The notes: generated by a model not told the origin, from the sequence alone. A stretch of 26,072 bases of DNA from an uncultured Tissierellia bacterium (GCA_902489145.1 CABTYV010000015.1:1-26072); one strand, 5' to 3'. Counted from the stretch's first letter, positions 7,171 to 15,210 are shown. Translations and numbers: made by a program.

Positions 7171-8160
7171 ATGCCAACTTCCAGTACATCTCTGGTCCAT
7201 GCCGATCAACTCAAGGTGACCTCCTCCCCCCATATGCGGACCCAGGACTCCACCCGGCGCATCATGCTTGATGTGATCATTGCCCTGCTTCCGGCAGTGG
7301 TGGCTTCCGTAGTGCTCTTCCGCTGGCAGGCGGTCGGGGTCCTTTGCGTCTCAGTTTTGGCCAGTGTGGCCGCAGAAGCCATCAGCCAGAAGCTGATGGG
7401 TCGGCCGATCAGCATTTCGGATCTTTCCGCTGTCGTAACGGGCCTCCTGCTCGCCTTCAACGTTCCGGCCGGATTTCCTTTATGGAAAACCGCGGTCGGC
7501 TCAATCTTTGCAATCGTCATTGTCAAACAGCTTTTCGGTGGGATCGGTTCCAACTTCATGAACCCGGCCCTGGCCGGGCGCGCCTTCTTACTCGCCCAGT
7601 GGGGCAAGGATATGACGGCCACCGTTCAGCCCTTCCAGCCGGATGTCCTTTCCGGTCCGACCCCCCTGGCCCTGGCCAAATCAGCGACTGCGGCGCCCGG
7701 AGCGATGCCGAGCCTGATGGATCTCTTTTTGGGCAATGTACCGGGTATGCTCGGCGAGGTTTCGGCCCTGGCCCTCCTGATCGGCGCACTTTACTTACTC
7801 ATTCGGGGCGTCATTCAGCTGCGGATTCCTCTGGCCTACTTAGGCTCCTTTGTGGTCTTTATCGCCCTTTTCGGTGGGCTGAAAGGCACGGTTGGATTTT
7901 CTGATATTCCTTACCAGCTTTTTTCCGGCGGTCTGATGTTGGGGGCCTTCTTCATGGCCACTGACTACGCCTCGACGCCGGTTACCGCCAAGGGGCAGCT
8001 TCTGTTTGGCCTGGGGGCCGGATTTTTGACCGCCCTGATCCGCGTTTACGGCGGCTATCCAGAAGGCGTTTCCTATGCCATTTTGCTGATGAATGTCTGC
8101 ACGCCGATCCTTGATCAATTCATTCGCAATCGAACCTTTGGGAGGGTCAACCATGAATAA
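7171..8160 (+). CDS. rnfD: Rnf complex subunit RnfD
   Basis: Integral membrane flavoprotein subunit (329 residues) with multiple hydrophobic helices, matching the RnfD/NqrB family from HMRTQDSTRRIMLDV onward. The covalent FMN site is visible as LSGPTPLALAK, with the predicted acceptor Thr164; most relatives have S-G-A-T, so Pro replaces Ala. The later segment FFMATDYASTPVT is also family typical. AAGGAG lies eight bases before the ATG, and the gene is 12 bases after rnfC. It overlaps rnfG by eight bases. Together with RnfG it needs an ApbE-type flavin transferase, which is not encoded in this window. Confidence 0.97.
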   Translation: MPTSSTSLVHADQLKVTSSPHMRTQDSTRRIMLDVIIALLPAVVASVVLFRWQAVGVLCVSVLASVAAEAISQKLMGRPISISDLSAVVTGLLLAFNVPAGFPLWKTAVGSIFAIVIVKQLFGGIGSNFMNPALAGRAFLLAQWGKDMTATVQPFQPDVLSGPTPLALAKSATAAPGAMPSLMDLFLGNVPGMLGEVSALALLIGALYLLIRGVIQLRIPLAYLGSFVVFIALFGGLKGTVGFSDIPYQLFSGGLMLGAFFMATDYASTPVTAKGQLLFGLGAGFLTALIRVYGGYPEGVSYAILLMNVCTPILDQFIRNRTFGRVNHE

Positions 8161-8722
8161 GTCCTTCAACTATGCGATCCGACTGCTCCTGATCTGTGCG
8201 GTAGCCACCCTTATTTTGGCCTTCACCAATGCGAAAACCGCACCGGTCATTGCGGAGCGGCAAAAACAGCAAACCCTGGAAGCCTATAAAAAGGTGTATC
8301 CAGAGGCGGAAGAAATCAAGCCGATTCAGGATACGAGCCTGCTCTCCGATCATGTCATTGACATCCAGCAGGTGGAGGTTGGTGGTGCCGTAGACGGTTA
8401 TATTTTTAATGTCGTCAGTCCCACCGGCTATGACGGTCCAGTAACTTATGTCGTAGGAGTGCAAAAGGATGGTACGGTCAAGGGCATGGCCGTCATCGCT
8501 CAGACGGAAACCAAGGGCTTTGGGGCTGCGGTTGCGGAACCGGCCTATGCAGAAGCGATGAAGGGTGCCATTTTAAAGGGAGAGATTGTGCGGGGGAGCC
8601 AGGCAGGCGAATCCACCATTCCATCCCTGTCCGGAGCTACGAAAACAACCAACGCCATGGTCGGCGGCATGAATGCCGTTTCTGAAGCCATGGCGAAGCT
8701 GAGCGGAGGGGAGACGAAATAA
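8153..8722 (+). CDS. rnfG: Rnf complex subunit RnfG (covalent FMN)
   Basis: Membrane-anchored, outward-facing flavoprotein subunit of 189 residues. One N-terminal transmembrane helix (about residues 7-24) is followed by an FMN-binding domain. The signature LSGATKTTNAMVGGM gives Thr163 as the phosphoester-linked FMN site. The ATG at 8153 has GGGAGG seven bases upstream and overlaps the rnfD end; a longer frame starting at 8093 would overlap rnfD by 68 bases and adds no family sequence. The TAATG junction with rnfE indicates coupled translation. Confidence 0.97.
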   Translation: MNKSFNYAIRLLLICAVATLILAFTNAKTAPVIAERQKQQTLEAYKKVYPEAEEIKPIQDTSLLSDHVIDIQQVEVGGAVDGYIFNVVSPTGYDGPVTYVVGVQKDGTVKGMAVIAQTETKGFGAAVAEPAYAEAMKGAILKGEIVRGSQAGESTIPSLSGATKTTNAMVGGMNAVSEAMAKLSGGETK

Positions 8723-9375
8723 TGAAAATCAAATCACTCTTTACGCGCGGAATCCTGGAGGATAACCCGGTCCTGGTTCAGTTGATCGGCTTTTGCTCCG
8801 TTTTAGCGGTGTCGACGGAGGTCTTTAATGCTTTGGGTATGGGGGTTTCCCTTCTCTTGGTCTTGACGGCCTCGAACGTCGTCATCTCCCTGCTTCGGAA
8901 ATTCATTCCATCGGAGATTCGGATCCCTGCCTTTATCGTCGTCGTCGCTTCGTTCGTAACCATCCTGCAGATGCTGTTAGAGGCCTTCATCCCCGACCTC
9001 TATAACGCCCTGGGGATTTTCCTTCCCCTGATCGTGGTCAACTGCATCATCCTGGGTCGAGCTGAGGCCTTCGCCTATAAAAATGGGGTCTTTGCCTCGT
9101 TCATCGATGGGCTGGGCAATGGCCTGGGCTATACCCTGGTCATTGTGGCCGTGGCAGTGGTGCGGGAGCTTTTGGGCAATGGGTCCATCTTCGGGCTGGA
9201 TCTGATTCCGGAGGCCTATCACCTGCCTTTCTTCCAGCAGCCTGCTTCGGCCTTTATCATCCTGGGCCTTTTTGTAGCAGCGGCCAATTTTTTCCGTCAA
9301 AGAAAGAAGGAAAAAGAACTGGCGAAGCCTGTATTGGTGGATCCCAGTCAGTTTGAGGGAGGAGCAGCCAAATGA
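8722..9375 (+). CDS. rnfE: Rnf complex subunit RnfE
   Basis: Integral membrane subunit (217 residues) with about six helices and no metal motif apart from the short Cys-containing helix NCIILGRAEAFAY. In RnfE/RnfA pairs the conserved Cys of this type holds the intramembrane iron-sulfur cluster. The N-terminus (FTRGILEDNPVLVQLIGFC) and the helix ALGIFLPLIVVNCII match the family. Start and stop overlap neighbours by one and four bases, so it is tightly coupled to rnfG and rnfA. Confidence 0.97.
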   Translation: MKIKSLFTRGILEDNPVLVQLIGFCSVLAVSTEVFNALGMGVSLLLVLTASNVVISLLRKFIPSEIRIPAFIVVVASFVTILQMLLEAFIPDLYNALGIFLPLIVVNCIILGRAEAFAYKNGVFASFIDGLGNGLGYTLVIVAVAVVRELLGNGSIFGLDLIPEAYHLPFFQQPASAFIILGLFVAAANFFRQRKKEKELAKPVLVDPSQFEGGAAK

Positions 9376-9950
9376 AAGATATTTTAATGATCGTCTTCTC
9401 GACCATCTTTATTAACAACTACGTTCTGGCCCAGTTTTTGGGCATTTGCCCCTCGATCGGGGTCACCTCCAAGGTGGAGTCGGCCATGGGCATGGGGATG
9501 GCGGTCACCTTTGTCATCACCTTCGCCTCCGCGATCACCTGGCTGATTGACGTCTACCTCCTCCAGCCCAACCTGATCTACTTGCGCACCATCGCCTTTA
9601 TTCTGGTGATTGCGACCCTGGTTCAGCTGGTCGAAATGTTTTTGAAAAAGTCGGCGCCATCCCTGTACAATGCGCTTGGTATCTATTTGCCCCTGATCAC
9701 CACCAACTGTGTGGTGTTGGGCGTGGCGCTGCTCAATGTTCAGTCCAACTATAATTTGATTGAAACCATTTTTTCCGGTTTGGCAGCCTCCATCGGTTTT
9801 TTCCTGGCCATAGTCCTTTTGGCGGCCATCCGCGAGCGCTATGATATCAACGCAGAGGTACCCAAGCCCTTCCGCAATGTGCCGCTGGCTCTGATCAGCC
9901 TGGGCCTGATGTCCATTGCCTTCTCGGGCTTCACCGGAATGTTCCAATAA
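9372..9950 (+). CDS. rnfA: Rnf complex subunit RnfA
   Basis: Integral membrane partner of RnfE (192 residues, about six helices). FINNYVLAQFLGICPSIGV at the N-terminus and ALGIYLPLITTNCVVLG are family signatures; each has the Cys expected to share the intramembrane cluster with RnfE, and the two genes are visibly related along their length. GGAGG lies before the ATG, which overlaps the rnfE TGA. This subunit pair forms part of the ion-moving core. Confidence 0.97.
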   Translation: MKDILMIVFSTIFINNYVLAQFLGICPSIGVTSKVESAMGMGMAVTFVITFASAITWLIDVYLLQPNLIYLRTIAFILVIATLVQLVEMFLKKSAPSLYNALGIYLPLITTNCVVLGVALLNVQSNYNLIETIFSGLAASIGFFLAIVLLAAIRERYDINAEVPKPFRNVPLALISLGLMSIAFSGFTGMFQ

Positions 9951-9960
9951 GGGGGGAATC

Positions 9961-10815
9961 ATGGATCAAATCTTACAACCTGTTTTGATAATGGCAGTGC
10001 TGGGCGGCCTTTTTGCTTTCCTCTTAGGAATCGTCTCAAAGCTGACCTACATTCCGGTGGATCCCAAGGTAGCGGCTGTCCGGGAGGCGCTCCCGGGGGC
10101 CAACTGTGGAGCCTGCGGCTATCCAGGCTGTGACAACATGGCCCTGGCCATTGCCAGTGGAGAAGCACCGGTCAACGGTTGCCCGGTGGGCGGCGAAAAG
10201 TCGGCTACGGCCATCGCAGCCATCATGGGTCAGGGCGTGGGTGCCAGCCAACGGATGGTGGCTTCGGTCCAGTGCCAGGGGGATGAAACACACACCGAAC
10301 GTCTCTTTGACTACAGCGGGGTTTCGGATTGCCGGATCATGGCCAAGTCCTACGGTGGCTGCAAGTCCTGTCTCTATGGCTGTCTCGGATGCGGCACCTG
10401 TGCCAAGGTGTGCGAATTTGGCGCGATTACCATGGACAAGGGTCTGGCCCATATCGATCAGGAGAAGTGCACCTCTTGTATGAAGTGCATTAAAATCTGC
10501 CCCAAACATATTATTGATCTGGTGCCCTATCATGCGCCGGCTCAGGTGAAATGCTCCAATCCAGAGTTCGGCAAGCCGGTTTCCCAAAACTGCTCCATTG
10601 GCTGCATCGGCTGCAGTCTCTGTACTCGCCAGGCACCGGAGGAGTTTAGCATGATGGGCAAGCTAGCCAAGCCAACCTACCATCAGGGCTATGACCTGGA
10701 GAAGGCACGGGCCGCAGCGGCGAAATGTCCAGGCCACTGCATTGTGATCGACGATGTGCCCGACGTCAATGCCCAGGTGGAAGCGAAGGAAGAAGAGACG
10801 GCACAAACCGCCTAG
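9961..10815 (+). CDS. rnfB: Rnf complex subunit RnfB, polyferredoxin
   Basis: Ferredoxin-docking subunit of 284 residues. One membrane helix (about residues 6-25) is followed by the Fe4S domain ANCGACGYPGC (C49, C52, C57), then ferredoxin-like motifs CLGCGTCAKVC and CTSCMKCIKICP, and a third set, CSIGCIGCSLCTRQA, followed later by KCPGHCIV. In the third set the fourth Cys expected before Pro is Ala, which is unusual. The ATG at 9961 has a G-rich ribosome site; a longer frame from 9916 is unsupported. It is last in the operon, ten bases after rnfA, and a strong terminator follows. The Glu-rich tail is not family conserved. Confidence 0.97.
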   Translation: MDQILQPVLIMAVLGGLFAFLLGIVSKLTYIPVDPKVAAVREALPGANCGACGYPGCDNMALAIASGEAPVNGCPVGGEKSATAIAAIMGQGVGASQRMVASVQCQGDETHTERLFDYSGVSDCRIMAKSYGGCKSCLYGCLGCGTCAKVCEFGAITMDKGLAHIDQEKCTSCMKCIKICPKHIIDLVPYHAPAQVKCSNPEFGKPVSQNCSIGCIGCSLCTRQAPEEFSMMGKLAKPTYHQGYDLEKARAAAAKCPGHCIVIDDVPDVNAQVEAKEEETAQTA

Positions 10816-10846
10816 TCTTTCACCTTTACACCTCAGAAAAATGAAA

Positions 10847-10884
10847 AGAGCGCGCGCGGGGAAGCCCTGCGAGCGCTCTTTTTT
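10847..10884 (+). terminator. Terminator of the rnf operon
   Basis: Long stem AGAGCGC, then CGCGGGG, pairing with CCCTGCG and GCGCTCT around an AAG loop, with one G-A mismatch and one G-T pair, followed by six T. It lies 31 bases past rnfB. Confidence 0.92.
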
Positions 10885-10910
10885 GGTACAAATCCGGCAC
10901 AGGCTTCCTC

Positions 10911-10939
10911 TTGAAAGAGCCTGCCGCCTTTGCTACACT
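10911..10939 (+). promoter_or_regulatory. Promoter for the NusG-II/Gx/radC transcript
   Basis: TTGAAA (10911-10916), a 17-base spacer and TACACT (10934-10939), just after the rnf terminator and about 22 bases before the next start. Close to sigma-A consensus. Confidence 0.82.
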
Positions 10940-10961
10940 GAAGCGAAAAGAGGGGGAAGGC

Positions 10962-11372
10962 ATGAAAAAAGAGCGGATGATGACCAGGGCGGACCTCCTG
11001 CTGATTCTTTTTTTGTCCGTCGCTGGTTGCTTATTTTTATTCGGATCGATCCTGGGAGAAGCACAAAAAGGCGATCGTTGGGTTTCCATTCAGGTGAATG
11101 GACGAGAGGTGGACCGGCTGCCCCTGCGCAAGGGGGATCCGACCAGGAGGCTCGTCTACCAGACAGCCTATGGTCGAAATGTGGTGGAGCTTCAAAATGG
11201 AGCGGTTTGGATGGCAGAGGCGGATTGCCCGGATCATCTCTGCATCCGTCAGGGACGCATCTCAAGAGTTGGGGCCATGCTGGTCTGCCTGCCACACCGT
11301 TTTGTGGTGGAGATCTGCTCGGAGGTCGGATCGTCAGAGGATCCGAATGCGCCCGATCTTATCTTGCATTAG
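10962..11372 (+). CDS. NusG domain II-containing membrane protein
   Basis: A 136-residue protein of unknown function. One N-terminal hydrophobic helix (about residues 10-30) precedes a domain of the NusG-II type: VSIQVNGREVDRLPL, then EADCPDHLCIRQGRIS and MLVCLPHRFVVEI. The paired Cys/His positions (CPDHLC and CLPH) are a family feature. The start is the ATG with GGGGGAAGG just upstream; the -35 of the promoter lies in the longer frame, which excludes that reading. It is eight bases before a Gx-family membrane protein, a pair often found beside rnf and apbE in Firmicutes (family knowledge), which suggests a redox or flavin-linked role, unproven. Confidence 0.88.
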   Translation: MKKERMMTRADLLLILFLSVAGCLFLFGSILGEAQKGDRWVSIQVNGREVDRLPLRKGDPTRRLVYQTAYGRNVVELQNGAVWMAEADCPDHLCIRQGRISRVGAMLVCLPHRFVVEICSEVGSSEDPNAPDLILH

Positions 11373-11380
11373 GAGGGGCC

Positions 11381-11887
11381 ATGAAGACAAAAAAAATGGT
11401 GATGGTTGCGGTCCTAACCTCCCTGGCCTTGGTGATCTCTCTATTTGAGCATTATTTCCCCGTACCGCTGGGGATTCCGGGGGCGAAGCTGGGCCTGTCC
11501 AATCTGATTTTGCTCACGACGATTCTTTTATATGGAGGTCGGGAAGGACTCCTTCTCGCGGTAGCGAAATCCTTCTTACTCCTGCTTTTAACCGGGGCGG
11601 TGACGTCTTTTTTTTATTCCCTGGCCGGGGCCGTATCGGCCTCCTGCGTGATGAGCGTGGCCGCAAAAAGAGGATGTCCGCCCCTGTCCGAGGTGGGGGT
11701 ATCCGTGCTGGGCTCCTTTTCGCATAACCTGGCCCAGATCGGGGTGGCCGCTCTGGTGCTGCAAAATCGGGGGATTTTCTATTATTTACCGCTGATGACC
11801 CTGGTCGGTACCGCTACGGGCATATTCGTGGGGCTGACCAGCCGGTTTTTGACCCTCCACCTGAAAAAACTCCATCGCCTGTATTAG
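11381..11887 (+). CDS. Gx transport family protein (heptaprenyl diphosphate synthase component I-like)
   Basis: A 168-residue hydrophobic protein with four to five predicted helices, matching the family labelled Hpre_diP_synt_I. Hallmarks are LFEHYFPVPLGIPGAKLGL near the N-terminus, GGREGLLLAVAKSFL, and FSHNLAQIGVAALV. The family name implies polyprenyl synthesis, but the protein has no prenyl synthase motif (no DDxxD), and the fold resembles small integral-membrane substrate-binding components, so transport is more plausible. AGGAGG lies directly before the ATG. Reading the frame upstream from 10754 would cross the terminator and promoter, so that extension is false. It is likely coexpressed with the preceding NusG-II protein. 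Confidence 0.9.
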   Translation: MKTKKMVMVAVLTSLALVISLFEHYFPVPLGIPGAKLGLSNLILLTTILLYGGREGLLLAVAKSFLLLLLTGAVTSFFYSLAGAVSASCVMSVAAKRGCPPLSEVGVSVLGSFSHNLAQIGVAALVLQNRGIFYYLPLMTLVGTATGIFVGLTSRFLTLHLKKLHRLY

Positions 11888-11913
11888 GCCATCAGGCCGG
11901 ATAGGAGGGTGCT

Positions 11914-12675
11914 GTGGAGGCACAAGGTCGGGAAGAGCTGCTTTTGATTCAAGAACGTTTGGGCCTGGAGGGGAAAGACGGATCGCCGCTTCCCTCCCTG
12001 ATGAAGATGCGGGAGTTTGTCCAATCCGAGCGGCCCATGGAAAAACTGGTGAGCCGGGGCCGGCCTGCCCTTTCCGATGAGGAGCTCCTGGCCATCTTGA
12101 TTGGCTCAGGCACCAAGAAGCAAAACGCGCTGAGCCTGGCGGGCTCCGTCCTGCGCCAGGATCAGGTGCGAACCTGGCTGCTTTCCGCTAGTGTGGAGGA
12201 GCTGACCGCTTTTGAGGGGATCGGACGGACCAAGGCCTGCCGCATCATTGCGGGCTTAGAGCTGGGCAAGCGCTTGGGCAGCTTTCAGGCTTTTCGGGAG
12301 ATTTCCCTCTCTTCGGTCGCAAGTGTGTACGCGTATTTGAAAAAGGTCTATGCGGGTCTTTTGCAGGAGCATTTTATCGTGCTTTTCGTCGATGCGAAAA
12401 ATCGCCCCTTTCGGAAGGAAGTGGTCTCCATGGGGACCCTCAACCAAACCCTGGTCCACCCACGTGAGGTGTTTCGGGCGGCCGTGCGAGCGGGGGCCAA
12501 TGCCCTGCTCCTCGCCCACAATCATCCTTCGGGCGATCCCGAGCCGTCCCCGGAGGATATCAGCGTCACCCGGCGCCTGGCAGAGGCAGGTGAAATTCTG
12601 GGGATCCCGATTCTGGACCATCTCGTGGTGGGGGACGGGCGCTTTGTTTCCTTTCGAGAGCAGGGACTCTTCTAG
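11914..12675 (+). CDS. radC: RadC family JAB/MPN-domain protein
   Basis: A 253-residue protein of the UPF0758 family. It has a helix-hairpin-helix-like N-terminal half (ELTAFEGIGRTKACRII, about residue 93) and a C-terminal JAB metalloprotease-like domain. The zinc signature is complete: H202-N-H204, then S212 and D215 in HNHPSGDPEPSPED. The old link to DNA repair is not well supported; the molecular role remains unclear. I use the GTG at 11914 because AGGAGG sits six bases before it; it gives about 30 residues more than the typical family start. It lies 26 bases after the Gx gene and precedes mreB, the usual Firmicutes order. Confidence 0.93.
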   Translation: MEAQGREELLLIQERLGLEGKDGSPLPSLMKMREFVQSERPMEKLVSRGRPALSDEELLAILIGSGTKKQNALSLAGSVLRQDQVRTWLLSASVEELTAFEGIGRTKACRIIAGLELGKRLGSFQAFREISLSSVASVYAYLKKVYAGLLQEHFIVLFVDAKNRPFRKEVVSMGTLNQTLVHPREVFRAAVRAGANALLLAHNHPSGDPEPSPEDISVTRRLAEAGEILGIPILDHLVVGDGRFVSFREQGLF

Positions 12676-12687
12676 GTAAAGCATAAA

Positions 12688-12696
12688 TGGTATACA
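12688..12696 (+). promoter_or_regulatory. Extended -10 promoter for mreB
   Basis: TGG directly followed by TATACA (12691-12696) resembles an extended -10; no good -35 is seen 17 bases upstream. It lies in the 81-base gap between radC and mreB, leaving an untranslated leader of about 55 bases. Confidence 0.45.
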
Positions 12697-12756
12697 ATAG
12701 CATGACAGGCCCCACTTGATTTGGGCCCTACAGAGAAGACAGGGGAGTAGCCATTT

Positions 12757-13791
12757 ATGAAGTATTTCAGATTTCTAGCGCCGGATATTGCCATTGACAT
12801 GGGCACATCCAACACTTTGATCGCCCGCCTGGACAAGGGCATTGTGGTGCGTGAGCCTACGGTCGTTGCGCTTGATCTCGATAAAAAGGAAGTTATTACC
12901 GTTGGACAGGCCGCTAAGGATTTGATCGGGAAGTCCCCGGATTCGGTCCTGGCGATCAAGCCCCTTCGAGATGGTGTGATTTCTGATTTTGAGCTGACAC
13001 AAGCGCTTTTAGAATATTATATTCGCCGGGCCAATCCCGGAATTTCCTTGATTGCCCCTCGTGTGGCGATCTGTATCCCCTCCGGAGCGACCGATGTAGA
13101 ACAGCGCGCCCTGCAGGATGCCGTTCTTCAGTCAGGCGCCCGCGATGTGATCCTGATTGAAGAGCCGGTTGCGTCCGCCTATGGAGCCGGATTGATTCAG
13201 GAAAATCGACCCAGTCAGGCGGCCTTTATCGTGGATTTGGGGGCCGGTACTTCGGAAGCCGCCATCGTGACGGGCTACGGCGTTTTAACGGCCGAGCGGC
13301 TGATGAAGGGCGGCCTTTATGTGGATAGCCTGATTTCAGCCCGGCTCCGGGACCAGTACGATCTGATCGTGGGGGAAAATACAGCCGAGTCGATTAAAAA
13401 CGGCCTAGCCTCGCTTCGAGCGGGCAAGCAGACCAGCGCTATGGAGGTAGGGGGCCGGGATGCGCTCTCCGGCATGCCGCGCAGCGTCGATGTCTATGCG
13501 GAAGATTTGCGTGCGGATTTGACCAGCTATGCCGACGAGCTGATTGATACCATTCGAAAGACGGTAGAAAAGACGCCTCCAGAGGTGGCGAGCGATGTGA
13601 TGAACAAGGGCATTCACCTGACGGGCTTGCTGGCCCTTTTGGACGGCTTGGATGCCTACCTGAGCGAGCATTTGCTGATGCCGGTGAACCTTTCGGAAAA
13701 ACCGGACGAGGAAGCCATTCTGGGCGCAGAGGAGATCATGAAAAACCTCAGGCGGAAGGATCTGGCGCATAGGACAAAGGAGCGGTCATGA
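12757..13791 (+). CDS. mreB: Rod-shape actin MreB, with altered nucleotide-site motifs
   Basis: Bacterial actin of 344 residues that organises the wall-elongation complex under the membrane. The fold is clear: IDMGTSNTL (phosphate 1), GIVVREPTVVAL, PSGATDVEQRAL, EEPVASAYGA and ADELIDTIRKTVEKTPPEV all match MreB. Three parts are unusual. Phosphate 2 reads DLGAGTSE (160-167) instead of DIGGGTTE. The GGDxxD helix start reads GGLYVD (185-190). The adenosine motif usually reading TGGGALL is TGLLALL (289-295). Length and order are normal, so this is not a fragment. GGGGAG lies nine bases before the ATG. It overlaps mreC by four bases. The changes may reduce nucleotide binding or hydrolysis; another mreB may exist elsewhere. 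Confidence 0.93.
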   Translation: MKYFRFLAPDIAIDMGTSNTLIARLDKGIVVREPTVVALDLDKKEVITVGQAAKDLIGKSPDSVLAIKPLRDGVISDFELTQALLEYYIRRANPGISLIAPRVAICIPSGATDVEQRALQDAVLQSGARDVILIEEPVASAYGAGLIQENRPSQAAFIVDLGAGTSEAAIVTGYGVLTAERLMKGGLYVDSLISARLRDQYDLIVGENTAESIKNGLASLRAGKQTSAMEVGGRDALSGMPRSVDVYAEDLRADLTSYADELIDTIRKTVEKTPPEVASDVMNKGIHLTGLLALLDGLDAYLSEHLLMPVNLSEKPDEEAILGAEEIMKNLRRKDLAHRTKERS

Positions 13792-14717
13792 TTCGATATA
13801 AAAAGAAGAAAAGAGACCAATCCTTTTGGCTGACGATTCTGCTTCTGCTCCTCCTGATCCTTTTTTCGCACCGAAACCCCTCTACATCGGCCTTGCCCTC
13901 CCGCCTGCTCAACACCTTGATATCGCCTGTGAACGCTGTTTTTTATACCATCTCGCAGTCGGCTCAGGAGCTTTATGACCGGGCCTTCGGAGACCGGGCT
14001 ACCCAGGCCAAGGTGAACGAGCTCAAAAAAGAGAATCAGATTTTATCGGAAAAGGTCCGCCGCCTGGGCATGGTGATCTCAGAATCAGAAACGCTGAAGC
14101 AGTCCGCCCGCCTTCGGGCGCTCAATCCCAATCAGATGATTGAGGCCCATGTTTCAGGGCTGGATCCCTCCAGCCATTTTATCCGCTTCACCATCAATCG
14201 GGGCAGCAAGGATGGCGTGCAGCAGGGGGATATCGTGATCGCGGGGATCAAGGATGAAAAGACCTATTCCTCCGCGGGCCTGGTAGGCAAGGTGGTAGAG
14301 GTGGGGCTTACCTATGCGAAGGTTTCGACCATTATGGACCAGGCCAACAATGTCTCGGTCCTCTTTGCGGATACCGGGGGCTACGGCATCGTTAATAGCC
14401 GAGATAAGGAGCGCTTTTTTGGTTATCTTTTGGACCCCTCCACACCGGTCAAAACGGGGGAGGATGTGCTGACCTCCGGGATCGGGGGCGTCTATCCCCG
14501 GGGACTCTATGTGGGCAAGACCACCAAGGTGGAAACAGCGAAGGATGGATTGACCAAAAATGTAGCCATCCACTCCGTGATCGATTTCAACCGGCTCTAC
14601 CATCTTCTGGTTTTCCACCCCCATGAGCCGCTTCGTTTTCAAGAAGAACAGGACCATCCCTCCCCGGTAAGAGACGCTTCCACCGCTCAGAGGAAAGGAG
14701 ACAACCGTCATGAATAA
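13788..14717 (+). CDS. mreC: Rod shape-determining protein MreC
   Basis: Membrane-anchored scaffold (309 residues) that links MreB to the periplasmic-side wall enzymes and is thought to activate PBP2. A lysine-rich cytoplasmic start leads to one helix (about residues 12-25). A coiled coil follows (about 65-100, ATQAKVNELKKENQILSEKV), then two beta-barrel domains with NRGSKDGVQQGDIVI and DVLTSGIGGVYPRGLYVG, both family signatures. AAGGAG precedes the ATG, which overlaps the mreB TGA. The Pro/Glu-rich tail overlaps mreD by eight bases. Confidence 0.95.
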   Translation: MIRYKKKKRDQSFWLTILLLLLLILFSHRNPSTSALPSRLLNTLISPVNAVFYTISQSAQELYDRAFGDRATQAKVNELKKENQILSEKVRRLGMVISESETLKQSARLRALNPNQMIEAHVSGLDPSSHFIRFTINRGSKDGVQQGDIVIAGIKDEKTYSSAGLVGKVVEVGLTYAKVSTIMDQANNVSVLFADTGGYGIVNSRDKERFFGYLLDPSTPVKTGEDVLTSGIGGVYPRGLYVGKTTKVETAKDGLTKNVAIHSVIDFNRLYHLLVFHPHEPLRFQEEQDHPSPVRDASTAQRKGDNRHE

Positions 14718-15210
14718 AACGCGGCTGGCCGTGGTGGTGGTGCTTTCGCAGATCATTCAAGCGACTTTTTTGTCCCGCCTGCACATTTTCGGGGCTACGC
14801 CCAACCTCAACATTGCCCTCACCTTGATCCTGGCGCTCTTTTACGGCCCGATCTGGGGCCGCTATACCGGCCTTGGATTAGGGCTTTTAGAGGATATCAT
14901 GTTTGCGCCAGTTTTGGGCGTTAAGGCCCTCATCTATTTTCTCATCGGCCATGGGGTCGGACGGGCGATGAAGAACAATGCCGCCCACCTGCCTACCGGG
15001 ATTGCCTTGACTTTTCTCGCCACCTTCTTTTCCTGGTTTGTTACGGCCTTGATCTGCCTGGTCATTCGCCTCCCCTTTTCAGGCTTGGCCTATTGGCGGG
15101 GACCGCTTTTTGTAGAGGGCCTGCTCAACAGTATTCTGTATTTGCTGGGTCTTTTTATCCTGGGGCGATTGATCCCGCCCCATCCTGTCCGCAAGTTTAC
15201 GGGACTTTAG
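14710..15210 (+). CDS. mreD: Rod shape-determining protein MreD
   Basis: Polytopic membrane protein of 166 residues with about five to six hydrophobic helices, the third member of the Mre set. The acidic loop FGATPNLNIALTLILAL and the following GLGLLEDIMFAPVLGV are typical. Ribosome site AAAGGAG lies 10 bases before the ATG at 14710, which overlaps mreC. MreD has no known catalytic site and acts with MreC on PBP2 and RodA. Confidence 0.93.
   Translation: MNKTRLAVVVVLSQIIQATFLSRLHIFGATPNLNIALTLILALFYGPIWGRYTGLGLGLLEDIMFAPVLGVKALIYFLIGHGVGRAMKNNAAHLPTGIALTFLATFFSWFVTALICLVIRLPFSGLAYWRGPLFVEGLLNSILYLLGLFILGRLIPPHPVRKFTGL

Noticed and set aside
6343..7233. 296-codon open frame on the minus strand across rnfC.
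   Set aside because: It is antisense to a certain gene, has no ribosome site or family motif, and is explained by the GC-rich codon pattern of rnfC.
10754..11380. Long open frame continuing upstream of the Gx-family gene, overlapping rnfB and the NusG-II gene.
   Set aside because: It runs through the rnf terminator and the next promoter, and the family sequence begins at the ATG at 11381, which has AGGAGG.
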